Source of the DNA: Chrysochromulina parva
Lineage: Eukaryota > Haptophyta > Prymnesiales > Chrysochromulinaceae
Reading direction: 5' to 3'
NCBI GenBank assembly: GCA_002887195.1
Contig: PJAB01000805.1
Coordinates: 1 to 20,486 of the forward strand
Length of the DNA: 20,486 nt
Under the pieces are notes generated by a model. That model ran no database searches, was not told where the DNA came from, and was given only the letters and a program-made list of their open reading frames with translations. The position numbers were made by a program, and so were the translations under genes. Within the stretch, counting starts at the first letter, position 1, and the number at the start of each line of letters is the position of its first letter. Shown here one piece after another: positions 1-8,497 of this stretch.

Positions 1-171
1 CCTGGAGTGATAGAGGAGTTACGTTGGCCGCACGGTGGCCATGGAGCGCGTCGAGCCGCTGCTGCGGCGTCTCGGGCGGGTCCTCAGCCTCGTCGTCGCC
101 AGAAACTGCGCGCTCAGGCGAGAGAGGCGCAATCGCCGTCATCAGCGTCGCCAGCGTCAGCAGCAGCCAGG
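1..171 (-). CDS. Possible partial exon of a secreted or membrane protein, cut by the window edge
   Basis: On the minus strand a reading frame stays open from about 171 to the window edge at 1. It begins with a hydrophobic run (WLLLTLATLMTAIAPL), then an acidic, Pro-rich stretch and an N-V-T sequon. Immediately upstream on the same strand (about 224 to 176) lies a long pyrimidine-rich tract ending in AG at 173-172, which looks like a 3' splice site, so this may be an internal exon with a phase-1 boundary. The hydrophobic run would suit a signal peptide or membrane anchor. No family is recognised. The frame is short and could be chance; the tract is made of a simple repeat. The first in-frame ATG inside it begins MTAIAPL. 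Confidence 0.28.
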
Positions 172-176
172 CTCAC

Positions 177-204
177 GGACAAAGGACAAAGGACAAAGGA
201 CAAA
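177..204. repeat. Four tandem copies of the heptamer GGACAAA
   Basis: Four perfect 7-bp units run from 177 to 204, followed by an A-rich stretch to about 221. Read on the minus strand they form a TTTGTCC pyrimidine-rich tract just ahead of an AG, so they may act as the polypyrimidine tract of an intron rather than being idle repeat. Confidence 0.8.
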
Positions 205-459
205 GGAAACAGAAAAGAAAACGCCTCGCAACCAACGTCTCCACAGCACCACGAGGACCTGTCCTGTTGTCGTTTCATGCCGGTAATCTATAGGTGCTCG
301 ACGAGACGCGCCTACCCGCAACGTTCCCGTGTTTTGGTTTTGGTTTCTCGCCCAACGCGGCGCGGCTGATGTGCAAATAATGGCATGCAATGTGGGTACC
401 TCCATGCTCCGAAATCCTTCATACAATAGTAGCGGAGAAGCGGACCCTACTCTAACAGA

Positions 460-2586
460 ATGCCGCAGCTGCCACGTCTTGATATCGACGCCGAGGAAGA
501 TGGGAAGCGTGGTAGAGCATGCATACGAGCGGACGCTGTTGTCCACGAACCACGGCATTCGAGAAGCACCGATCACATCAAGACGTTGCCAGGCGCTCCA
601 GGAGAACGCAACTGTGCCCGAGAACAACATCAAGTCAGCTCGTCCACTTCACTCCCCATGGTACCGATCGAGCAAAGCGGCAAATCAGTCCTGCTAGCAG
701 AGTTGACCTTCGGAGTTCGACAAGATCCCCATGGTAGCCGCCTTTCTACAGAACCATTCGTGAGCGAAAAAGTCGCAGGACAGAGATACCCTCACCTTTC
801 GCCGCGGTCAGCAGTGCGGAAGCTTGAAGCGTTATACAGACTGTCGGTAATGCCGATGGACGGCGACAATTGGAATCAGATTTTGGAGCGTAAACTGCAG
901 AGTACGCTCTTGCCAACGATTGTCAAAAAGCCTGCGTCCAAGAAGCAGACCGAGGCAAAGCAGTCGACCAGGAAAGGCTCGCGCGCGCTCGGCAAGATCG
1001 ATCTCGACGAAGGGCCCGACGCCCCGCCTATCCAGCAACAGATCGCGGCGGCGCTTCGCCGGAACGCGGGCAAGGTGCTCGACCTTTTCCGCGAGTGGGA
1101 TGCCAACGGCGACGGCGAGGTGAGCAAGAAGGAGTTTCGCAAGGCTATGCCTGCCATCGGGCTCGATGTGTCCTTCCAGGAGGTGGACGCCCTCTTCGAC
1201 AGCTGGGACAGGGATGCAGGTGGCGCACTCAACTTCAAGGAGCTAAGCAAGGTACTGAAGAGACCGCCGTCGCCACGGGCCATCGTGAAGCAATCTCTTT
1301 TGCCCACTGTGGCGGCCGCGTCGGCACGGCTTCAGTTGGGCATCGAAGACGAAGTCGCCACCGGTAACGTCGAGCTGGCCTTTGAGGAGCCAAAGCCCAC
1401 TCCACCCCGGCATGGCAGCAGCTTGCCGGCACTTGCGTCAGGTCGCGCCGGCGCGGCAAATGAGCTGGCAGGCAACGAGCACCCCATTCCGAGCAGCATC
1501 ACGGGTGAGGGCGCAGCTCTATCGACACACGACTCGACCCTGAATAACGCCCTTAATTACGCCCGCCAACGGTCAGGAAAGAAACCGACGACCAAGCCGA
1601 CGGCGCTGAGAGATCCTGCTGTGGAACGGTCGCGTGCCAAGCTTGAGGTGGCCGCGGAAGAGGCGACAGATCTGAGAGTGCTTCGGAAGGTGGCGTTTGA
1701 GTCCCAGCACGCGGAGAGGGAGGCGGAGGGGCTTGAGGTCTCGAGGGTCTTCAGGGCAGGTGCTGCGCGTCACGAGGCGGAGATGGCGAGGAGACGGCAG
1801 CTTGCGGCCGCCCGGCTCGCGAGTGCTTACGGCTCCCCAGTTCGGGTGCTCGTCGAGCGTCGCGTGGTTGGCGGGGCGATTGGCAAGTCCGGTCGGTCTC
1901 CCCATGACCGGTCGCCTGAGGCCGAAGCAAGGGCCCAAGCCAGCAGTATGGCAAATGCCACGCCCGAGCTCGCCAGCAGCCCGTGCTTGTACGGCCGCCA
2001 GCACGACGATCGCCAACCACGAAGGCCACTACCCTTGTCACCCTATTCACAGCTCTCCGACGCTACGCAACTCATCGAACCAGCCGTAGCAGCTCAGGGC
2101 AGCCGTCAATTAGGGAGTGTAGGGAGGCTGGGGAGTATTGAGTCGGCAGCCGTAGCATCTCAGGGCGGCCGTCAAGTGAGATTCGAGTTCGACCGACGCG
2201 CCCCGCCTCTCTACGCAAGGCACCTCGACGCTGCTGCCGCTGCAACATCTGCTGCCGCCACTCAATACAAGGCAGATCAGGCAGCCAAGGCCAGCCGGAA
2301 AACCAAGCAGCTACGCGAATCAAGGCACGAGGAGGCTGCTGAGTGGCGTGCCAGCACCTTAGTCTCCCCGAGCAAGTCGATCGCCCCAGCAGTATTAGGC
2401 TCGAGAGCTGCCGTTGATCGAGATTTTACCGAATGCTACGCCGCAGCAAAGTGGGTCGACCTCTCACCCAGATCCGCCGTGGCAAAGGAGAGCTTACTTC
2501 GACAGCTTGCATACCTGCCCGCGAATTTTGATTTCGAGCCCGAACTCAACGAACGCTCGATCGCCGATGCGTTGTACGGGCACTGA
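460..2586 (+). CDS. EF-hand calcium-binding protein with long low-complexity tail
   Basis: A 708-residue intronless frame. Residues about 200-268 form one EF-hand pair: the first loop (DANGDGEVSKKE, residues 214-225) has all calcium-ligand positions, while the second (DRDAGGALNFKE, 250-261) has Asn for the usual Ile/Val-Asp core and is weaker but keeps the last Glu. The rest is charged, Ala/Arg-rich and unlike any family I know. The heptapeptide LSPRSAV occurs twice, at residues 113-119 and 668-674, in each case followed by a Leu-rich helix-like stretch. Likely a cytosolic calcium sensor or a cytoskeleton-associated protein; that role is inference. The start is uncertain: Met1 has a weak context, Met67 (at 658) a better one, and the first 100 residues look little constrained. 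It stands alone on the plus strand. Confidence 0.75.
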   Translation: MPQLPRLDIDAEEDGKRGRACIRADAVVHEPRHSRSTDHIKTLPGAPGERNCAREQHQVSSSTSLPMVPIEQSGKSVLLAELTFGVRQDPHGSRLSTEPFVSEKVAGQRYPHLSPRSAVRKLEALYRLSVMPMDGDNWNQILERKLQSTLLPTIVKKPASKKQTEAKQSTRKGSRALGKIDLDEGPDAPPIQQQIAAALRRNAGKVLDLFREWDANGDGEVSKKEFRKAMPAIGLDVSFQEVDALFDSWDRDAGGALNFKELSKVLKRPPSPRAIVKQSLLPTVAAASARLQLGIEDEVATGNVELAFEEPKPTPPRHGSSLPALASGRAGAANELAGNEHPIPSSITGEGAALSTHDSTLNNALNYARQRSGKKPTTKPTALRDPAVERSRAKLEVAAEEATDLRVLRKVAFESQHAEREAEGLEVSRVFRAGAARHEAEMARRRQLAAARLASAYGSPVRVLVERRVVGGAIGKSGRSPHDRSPEAEARAQASSMANATPELASSPCLYGRQHDDRQPRRPLPLSPYSQLSDATQLIEPAVAAQGSRQLGSVGRLGSIESAAVASQGGRQVRFEFDRRAPPLYARHLDAAAAATSAAATQYKADQAAKASRKTKQLRESRHEEAAEWRASTLVSPSKSIAPAVLGSRAAVDRDFTECYAAAKWVDLSPRSAVAKESLLRQLAYLPANFDFEPELNERSIADALYGH
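2081..2175 (+). repeat. Imperfect 29-bp direct repeat inside the EF-hand gene
   Basis: Copies at 2081-2109 and 2147-2175 match at 27 of 29 bases and are 66 bp apart, in frame. Each encodes AVAxQGxRQ in the low-complexity tail, so the repeat is a small in-frame duplication. Confidence 0.75.
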
Positions 2587-3020
2587 TACCGACGGGGACT
2601 CAGGGAGTGCCGCAGGGGTGTCTTGTGTCTGTCTGTGCACTGTGGCCCTACTGTGGCCCGTCGCACATAACAATCAACATTTTAAGCGTCAAGAATACCG
2701 TCATCTCGACGCGTTTTGTCGATGACAGGCCCTTGTCCGCTTTGCTGCGGCGACGCGGCCCAAGCGTACGCCATTGCGTCTGTTGTTGTCGTCGTGTCCG
2801 GGCTAACTGCAATGGAGTTTCTGAGTCATTGGGGAGCGTGTTCGTATCACACTATCACATCCGATAAACAGAGCGCCAGAACCGAGCACTGTCGACTGTG
2901 AAGCTGAGCCAAAATCGACTGGGGAGGAGGGGGCGTTTGCGCGTTTCATGTACGGACGCGGGGGTATAGAGGTGGATTGGAAAGCCCCGCCCGTGGCGGT
3001 CCACGGATCTGTGTCGCCCG

Positions 3021-3030
3021 CATTATAAAC
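3021..3030 (+). promoter_or_regulatory. TATA-like element (CATTATAAAC)
   Basis: A TATAAA-like core about 105 nt ahead of the ATG at 3132. It would place transcription start near 3050-3060 and give a leader of about 75 nt, which makes it the better candidate of the two TATA-like sites here. Confidence 0.35.
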
Positions 3031-3106
3031 ACGAAATCCTCCTTCCGTCATATTTATGACGAACCCGAATAGGAAAATGAGTTGAGCACTCGGCGGCTGA
3101 CGATCC

Positions 3107-3116
3107 TTTTATATAA
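3107..3116 (+). promoter_or_regulatory. TATA-like element (TTTTATATAA) very close to the ATG
   Basis: A good TATA match ending only 15 nt before the ATG at 3132. If it worked at the usual 25-30 nt spacing, transcription would begin at or just after that ATG. Its TAA (3114-3116) is also the in-frame stop that closes the reading frame upstream. Confidence 0.25.
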
Positions 3117-3131
3117 CGCCTTCACCGCGCC

Positions 3132-6100
3132 ATGGCCCGAGCCGACTGGGTTGTCAAAGCGGGCGGCGTTGGAACGCAAATTTCTCAGACTCATGGAACC
3201 GGGATCACGCTCGATGGCTCGTCAGGTTCTCTCGTGACAGGCTACTTCTGTAGCGCCGTCTCGTTCGGTTCGACGTCGCTCACAACCCGAGGAGCTTGTG
3301 ATGCTTTCGTGATGCGCGTGACAGCGTCGGGCGAAATCGACTGGGCGGTCCAGGCAGGCGGCACGGGCCTAGCCCAAGCAGAAGGAATCGCGTCCGATAC
3401 CGTGGGCGGTGCTTTCGTGACGGGTTCGTTCACGGGGGGGGCATTGTTTGGCTCGACGTTACTCCAGTCGAGCAACAATGTGACCCTTGTTGAATCCAAA
3501 CGGCTCGACATTCCCTTGCGAAGGCTCGACATTTCGGGTACCGATGCCTTCGTGATGCACGTGACAGCGTCGGGCGAAATCGACTGGGCGGTCCAGGCGG
3601 GCGGTACGAACGATGCCAAGGGCAGCGCCATCGTTTACGATGGCGCAGGAGGTGCTTTCGTCACGGGGAACTTTATGGGCAACGTAACGTTTGGCTCGAC
3701 GTGGCTCCAAAGCCGAGGCAGTTCCGACTCGTTCGTAATGCACGTGACAGCGTCGGGCGACATCGACTGGGCGATCCAGGCAGGCGGCGATATGTATGAC
3801 GCAGGTAAAGGCATCGCGTATGATGGCGAGGGTGGTGCTCTCGTGACAGGCCGCTTCATGGGAGACGCTTCATTCGGCGTGGTGCCTCTCATAAGCCGAG
3901 GGAATTCCGACGCTTTCGTGATGCACGTAACGGCGTCGGGCGACGTCCTCTGGGCCATACATGTGGGCGGCACTTCGTCCGACGAAGGCGTCGGCATCAC
4001 GCACGATGGCGCGGGCGGTGCTCTCGTGACGGGCTCCTTCCTGGACACCGCGAGGTTCGGCGATATGTTACTCACGAGCCAAGGTGGTTCCGACATTTTC
4101 GTGATGCACGTGAAAGCAACACAACAAATCGACTGGGTCGCCCAGGCGGGCGGCGAGTTCGACGACGGAGGCGTCGGCATTGTGCACGGTGGCGCGGGAA
4201 GTGCTCTTGTGACGGGCTTTACGAATTACAACGTTGACCTCGGCGTGTCCGAAATCTTCGTGGCGAATGTTACGGGGCTGGCTTCTGCGATGTGGCCTCG
4301 AACAAGGGAAGGCAGCTTTGAGATGATCGCCTCGGCGGGCGCCGCCAGCGGCAGCCACGGCATCACCGCAGGCGGCATCTCTTACAGACCTATGAACCAG
4401 AGTGCCCTCGTGACAGGCACATTTTACAGCAACTTGACGTTCGGCTCAAAGACAGTCACTGGAAACCGTCTGGACGCGGCGCATGCCTTTGCCGCTTCTA
4501 TCCTGCCCTTTGAGGTCCCGACACCGCCACCGCCAACTATCCTGCCCTCTGAGGTCCCGACACCGCCACCGCCATCTATCCTGCCCTCTGAGGTCCCGAC
4601 ACCGCCACCGCCATCAGCGCCGGTTTTTCACGCGGCGTCGTTCGACATGCACCTGAAACCCGCGGTGGTGGGTCTCATCTCCTCAATCTGTGGATGCCTT
4701 GCACTTCTGTCGCTGCTCCTGGCGTGCCTGCGTTGCCGCCGCTATCGCCGCCTGTTTGAAAACCTTCGAATCTCGCGCGATCGCGCCCAGATCGACCTGC
4801 ATATGCTCGAACATCGCTTACACCAGGAGACCCAAGTCGCCCATACGCGACCTGAGTCGCCCATACGCGACGTGGAGTCGGTGTCGGGCTCCGGCTCCGC
4901 GCTAATGTATCTTCGAGCCAACTGTACAGGAATCGATGTCAGCGCTCGGACGTTGCCGCCTGGGATGCCGCCACGATCGCCTGACTCGCCGCTTCCCAAC
5001 TCGATCCCGCCTGGCCCACCCTCTTCTCGCGGCGGTGGGCCAGGGAGCATTGGCGGGAGTTCAGAAGCACCTGATGCCTGCTTCAGGGCGCCCACTGAGG
5101 AAGACTTGGCTCTCGTAGAGCCTGCTGGGCTTGGCCCTTTGAACCCCATGGGGCCCATCGACGACTCGTGCGCAGCCAAGGTTTGGCGCGGCAAATGGAC
5201 TGCTGAAGAGGACGAGATCATCATGCACGGCGTTTTGAAGCATGGGACCGCCTGGGATGCCGTGGCGCAAGAGGTCGGTACGCGCTCTGCGGACAGCGTC
5301 CGTAACCGCTGGCAGCGAATCAAGAGTCGACCGTTGAAGAGCGGAAGCGGTTTGTTGCACGGAAGCAAGGTGGACCCAACAATGGCAAACGGAATCACTG
5401 CGCATGACCTATACGGGGCGGGACAACCAGGGTGGTGTCGGTTCACCCAACATGAGGATGGAATTATGATGGATGCGGTGGAGCGCATGGGCAAGCAATG
5501 GCGCAAGATTGCTGAGCTCCTGCCGGGCCGTACCGAGAACTCGGTGCGCAATCGCCACACGCGTCTCGAAGAGGAGATGGGCCGACAGCCCTCGCACAGC
5601 GAACTCGCGTCGGAGCCGCCGCAGCAGCCCTTAGTGTTCGTCACCCCTCTGCTACCGGTACCTCACGTGCCTCACACGATGCCGATGGCATACGCCTTGC
5701 CGCTGTTGGGCGGCCATACGGCATCTTATGCATCGGCCACTTTGCCGCCGTTGGTCGCTATGCCGCCGTTGGTCGCTATGCCGCCGTTGGCCGCTGTGCC
5801 GCCGTCGGCCGCTGTGCCGCCGTTCTCGTATCGCCCAACGACGCACGTGCATCACACGACGTTGCTCGCTCCTGCTCCTGCCATCGCGTCTGCCGTTCCT
5901 GCCGCCTTACAAGTGGCGACGCGCAAGAGGGGTGTCGAGGAGGTCACTGGGATAGACATGAGAGGGATAGACCTCACATCCGCCCCGCGCATCGCCGTGC
6001 ACGGCTCCATAGGTCCTCAGCCAGTCATTCGAGGTTTCGTCAGTGGATGCTCCGCCGCCGCCGCCCGACCAGAAGTTGGCGGCTCCATCTCGACCTCAAC

Positions 6101-6443
6101 TCGGTCTTCGGCTACGCCTTCGACATTCACCCCAGTACCGACCCCAGTACCGACCCCAGTACCGACCCCAGTACCGACCCCAGTATCGACCCCAGTATCG
6201 ACCCCAGTACCGACAATCGATGGCTTATGCGCGTGGGCACCGCAGCAACCATCAAAGATGACGCTACCATCGGCCGATGACACCCGCCACAGCTCTGGAT
6301 CTAGCACCGGCGAAGATGTCAGCTACACCGAGATCAGCACGAGCGAGAGCGGCCGGGCGTCAATTTTAACTGATTTTATCTCAGAGCCGGTGGATAACTC
6401 GGTCGAGCTCAACGCGCTGGTGGAGTCGTTTTTCGCGAACTGA
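3132..6443 (+). CDS. Seven-repeat beta-propeller, transmembrane, two-repeat MYB protein
   Basis: One 1103-residue frame. Residues 1-456 are seven repeats of about 60 residues (starting near 1, 65, 146, 207, 268, 329 and 383) with the pattern W-x-x-Q-A-G-G ... GI-x-x-D-G-x-G-G-A-x-V-T-G-x-F ... FG ... D-x-F-V, resembling SBBP-type beta-propeller repeats. A Pro-rich linker (457-495) precedes a helix at 512-533, which is followed by RCRRYRRL; the positive-inside rule puts the C-terminus in the cytosol. Five N-glycosylation sequons lie before the helix and one after. Two MYB repeats follow: W689/W708/W727 at 18-residue gaps, and F771/W790/H809 with the same gaps. The tail has Pro/Val/Thr repeats. 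Start: good context, in-frame stop at 3114. No signal peptide is visible, so an upstream exon may be missing. Inferred role: a membrane-tethered transcription factor released by proteolysis. Confidence 0.85.
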   Translation: MARADWVVKAGGVGTQISQTHGTGITLDGSSGSLVTGYFCSAVSFGSTSLTTRGACDAFVMRVTASGEIDWAVQAGGTGLAQAEGIASDTVGGAFVTGSFTGGALFGSTLLQSSNNVTLVESKRLDIPLRRLDISGTDAFVMHVTASGEIDWAVQAGGTNDAKGSAIVYDGAGGAFVTGNFMGNVTFGSTWLQSRGSSDSFVMHVTASGDIDWAIQAGGDMYDAGKGIAYDGEGGALVTGRFMGDASFGVVPLISRGNSDAFVMHVTASGDVLWAIHVGGTSSDEGVGITHDGAGGALVTGSFLDTARFGDMLLTSQGGSDIFVMHVKATQQIDWVAQAGGEFDDGGVGIVHGGAGSALVTGFTNYNVDLGVSEIFVANVTGLASAMWPRTREGSFEMIASAGAASGSHGITAGGISYRPMNQSALVTGTFYSNLTFGSKTVTGNRLDAAHAFAASILPFEVPTPPPPTILPSEVPTPPPPSILPSEVPTPPPPSAPVFHAASFDMHLKPAVVGLISSICGCLALLSLLLACLRCRRYRRLFENLRISRDRAQIDLHMLEHRLHQETQVAHTRPESPIRDVESVSGSGSALMYLRANCTGIDVSARTLPPGMPPRSPDSPLPNSIPPGPPSSRGGGPGSIGGSSEAPDACFRAPTEEDLALVEPAGLGPLNPMGPIDDSCAAKVWRGKWTAEEDEIIMHGVLKHGTAWDAVAQEVGTRSADSVRNRWQRIKSRPLKSGSGLLHGSKVDPTMANGITAHDLYGAGQPGWCRFTQHEDGIMMDAVERMGKQWRKIAELLPGRTENSVRNRHTRLEEEMGRQPSHSELASEPPQQPLVFVTPLLPVPHVPHTMPMAYALPLLGGHTASYASATLPPLVAMPPLVAMPPLAAVPPSAAVPPFSYRPTTHVHHTTLLAPAPAIASAVPAALQVATRKRGVEEVTGIDMRGIDLTSAPRIAVHGSIGPQPVIRGFVSGCSAAAARPEVGGSISTSTRSSATPSTFTPVPTPVPTPVPTPVPTPVSTPVSTPVPTIDGLCAWAPQQPSKMTLPSADDTRHSSGSSTGEDVSYTEISTSESGRASILTDFISEPVDNSVELNALVESFFAN
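4500..4616 (+). repeat. Three tandem 39-bp units coding the Pro-rich linker
   Basis: Units at 4500-4538, 4539-4577 and 4578-4616 each encode ILP(S/F)EVPTPPPP(S/T). They form a rigid spacer between the propeller and the membrane helix and are nearly identical at the DNA level, so linker length probably varies among alleles. Confidence 0.9.
5745..5816 (+). repeat. Four imperfect 18-bp units in the propeller-MYB gene
   Basis: Units of 18 bp encode PP(L/S)(V/A)A(M/V) at residues 872-895, in the Pro-rich region after the second MYB repeat. The first two units are identical. Confidence 0.85.
6129..6212 (+). repeat. Seven tandem 12-bp units near the C-terminus of the propeller-MYB gene
   Basis: The unit ACCCCAGTACCG (with two ATCG variants) encodes TPV(P/S) from residue 1000 on. 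It is in frame and probably hypervariable; the tract lies in the predicted cytosolic, possibly transactivating, tail. Confidence 0.9.
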
Positions 6444-6927
6444 GGAAGAAATGATGCGCCGAGCGAAATGCGACATGTAAGTCCAAGTGGCGACGTGCGC
6501 CCGAGAGAGAAAGAGAGAGTCTGAGCGAGAGGGGCAACTGCTACTTGCTGCTACAAGAGATTCACTTATTTCAATACAATATAATGTGCACGACTCGACT
6601 GTTTCGGTGCGTACACAATTGCGAATCGTGGCGGGCCGCACTTTCGGGCCGCTCGGGCCTCGGCCCTGACGGCTGAGTGGAGGTCGCTGCGGAACAAATC
6701 GGGTTCGTAGCGTAGGGCTCAGCGGTGCCGCAGCAGTGCTCTGTTCGTCCGATTTGACATTTTTGAGAGCAGGGGACCCAACACAACGACAAGACCCCGG
6801 ACACGAGCGGAGCGCGGGCGTGGGCGGGTCATACAATCGAATCGCAGTCTCTCGATAGCATAAAGTACATTTAGGCGCCGCTTCCACCTCTCGGCGGCAC
6901 TGCTGTAAACTGCACACGCTCACCTCC
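6444..6927. other. Intergenic region between convergent genes
   Basis: This lies between the 3' ends of the propeller-MYB gene (+) and the BSD-kinase gene (-). Apart from the ACATGTAA near its left end and a purine-rich GAGA stretch near 6505-6535, I see nothing that supports a gene or structured element. Confidence 0.6.
6473..6480 (+). terminator. Candidate 3'-end signal ACATGTAA
   Basis: The octamer lies 29 nt after the TGA of the propeller-MYB gene. The same octamer follows two other genes in the window on their own sense strands, and contains TGTAA, the polyadenylation signal known from green algae. Role inferred from placement alone. Confidence 0.35.
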
Positions 6928-8497
6928 TCACGAGGCCGAGGAGGAGGTCAGTGCCTCGAGCGCCTGCCCAAGCACAGCCTTGACATCGACCTCCCCTTCA
7001 GCGCCACCTTTGCTGATCGACTCGATCGCCTTGGCCATAATACGTTGTGCGGCGCGCCGCTTGCCAATGATGAGGGGCTCGGACAGTGTGAGCTCGAACC
7101 GATGCGGCGTTCGCACGTAGTTGAGCGTCTGCGAAAGGAGACGAGCAGTGCGATGAGCGCTCATCAGAGCTCATCAGTACCAATCCATTCTCATCAGTGC
7201 GAATGAGCTCATCGGCATACCTGTTCGCGCCCTTCCATGAGGACGTTCATGCCGTCCGCGCGCATGGCCTCGGCGGCGGCTGCCGCGAAGCCGACCACCT
7301 CTCCCTGCGTCATCTTGGCGACGGTCGGGATGTTCTTGCCCACCTTGGGCTCCTTGAGGATCGTGTTGGCGACCTCAGACACGAGGCATGAGAGGCCATA
7401 CCCCTCGATCTTGATGTCGAACTTGCCGTTGTGCTTGGCAAAGCTGAGGCAGGCCATGACCTCCGCGAGGAAGAGCGGCGTCAGGAACTCTGGCTTGAAC
7501 GCGAGGCCGCTCTTCTCGCACTTGGCTACGGCGAGCAGCGTCAGAGATCGAAAGACCTGCGAGCCATGGACATTGTGTCGTTGGTGGGGCATGGGCAGAG
7601 GGCGTCAGCATGCAAGTGATTTTTCAGCGTCAGCATGCGGCCTAAGCCCCCAGCGAGCGTCCGTGGCATGGCCACGCGGCGCGGGCGGGCGTCGCAGCAT
7701 GAGGAGCGCGCGCGGGTCTGGTGCTTCGAGCGCACATTGCCATTCGACCAGGAGGTGCAGCGCGGCAGCTTCTGTTCCAACAATGAGCACGTGGTTCCCT
7801 TGCCTGTGCCCGAAAGGCCCTGAAGCACGAGCACACACCCCATGGAGGGCGCGTCGCCGAGCGCCTTGATGATTTCCTGACAGACCGCGTCCGCTGTCTT
7901 GCCGAGCACGTCTATTCGGGTGAGCGGCTCGACGGGCGGATTCGCCTGCAGCACACCCTTCTCGACGGCCATCGTGATGCCTGCTGCGAGCTTCTCGCCG
8001 TCTTCGGCATCGCGTTTGAGGATGTCCTCCATCTCGGCCTGCGCAAAGGCCGCAAAGGACACGTCGCCGCCAAAGGCGTCGATGATTGCGCTCGTCGCCG
8101 TCGAGTCACCCGCCTCGAGCACGGCGCGGCTCAAAACCTGTTTGGGTGGCTCGGGCGGGGCTGGCCCCAACGACATGACCGTGTGGTATGCCCAGCAGAA
8201 GAAGCACCGCCAGAACTCGGCCTCCGGCACGCGCTTGGGCACGCACTTGTAGACGAGCCGGTTGAGGCCGACATCCAATGCGGCGGCGGCGGAGGCACGT
8301 TCACGATAATCGTTGAAGTCCCAGAGCGCTGCCTCGAGCTCTGGCAGTGGCGCACGCACTGCAAGGAAGCGCTCGGGCTCCACGGAGGAGAGTGACTTGA
8401 GCGCCGCGACGGCCTGGCGGTGCTGAACCGGCGTGGTGGTGCTCGGCAGCCAGGAAGGCGGGTACGGGAGCAAAGATGTCGACTCATTCGCTCCCAT
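6928..8497 (-). CDS. BSD-domain protein fused to a cytidylate-kinase-like P-loop domain (three exons)
   Basis: Joined from exons 8497-7736, 7556-7221 and 7128-6928, all phase 0, giving 432 residues. Residues 44-108 fit a BSD domain, with the hallmark aromatic run EFWRCFF at 94-100. A P-loop, GLSGTGKGT (227-235), is followed across intron 1 by NGNVFRSLTLLA, which aligns with the TGA-x-YR-x-x-T segment after the P-loop of cytidylate kinases. Later come VLMEGREQ and, across intron 2, TLNYVRTPHRFEL, ending with an IGKRRAAQR basic stretch that may be the lid. The N-terminus MGANES fits an N-myristoylation site (Gly2, Ser6). Phosphoryl transfer to a nucleotide is likely but the substrate is unproven. 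The start is the first Met of the open frame. It shares a 131-bp divergent intergenic region with the Nup96-like gene. BSD domains are known from TFIIH p62 and synapse-associated proteins; this pairing is unusual. Confidence 0.8.
7129..7220 (-). other. Intron 2 of the BSD-kinase gene (92 nt, GT-AG)
   Basis: The donor GTATGC follows the CAG codon ending GREQ; the acceptor TTTCGCAG precedes ACGCTCAAC (TLN). Both boundaries are phase 0. Removing it joins two halves of one conserved-looking segment, GREQ-TLNYVRTPHRFEL. The intron holds repeats of CTGATGAG. Confidence 0.85.
7557..7735 (-). other. Intron 1 of the BSD-kinase gene (179 nt, GT-AG)
   Basis: The donor GTGCGC follows ...GGCAAT (NGN); the acceptor GCTCGCAG precedes GTCTTTCGA (VFR). 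Phase 0. The frame stays open through the intron, so a naive translation reads on into unrelated Arg/Cys-rich sequence and loses the second half of the kinase. Confidence 0.85.

Larger units (their letters stand above)
2587..3131. other. Intergenic region with promoter-like elements
   Basis: No supported gene lies here. The left half follows the EF-hand stop; I see no AATAAA there. The right half is AT-richer and holds two TATA-like stretches, listed separately, ahead of the propeller-MYB gene. Confidence 0.6.

Noticed and set aside
157..633. A 158-codon minus-strand frame near the left edge
   Set aside because: It has no domain, overlaps the start of the EF-hand gene and runs through the pyrimidine repeat; composition does not look coding.
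6129..6212. Regular 12-bp repeats considered as a CRISPR-like or regulatory array
   Set aside because: They have no spacers and are in-frame codons for a Thr-Pro-Val-Pro tract.
7129..7220. CTGATGAG repeats in intron 2, matching the first part of the hammerhead ribozyme core
   Set aside because: The second core element (GAAA) and the three stems cannot be placed around any copy; the motif is a short repeat within the intron.
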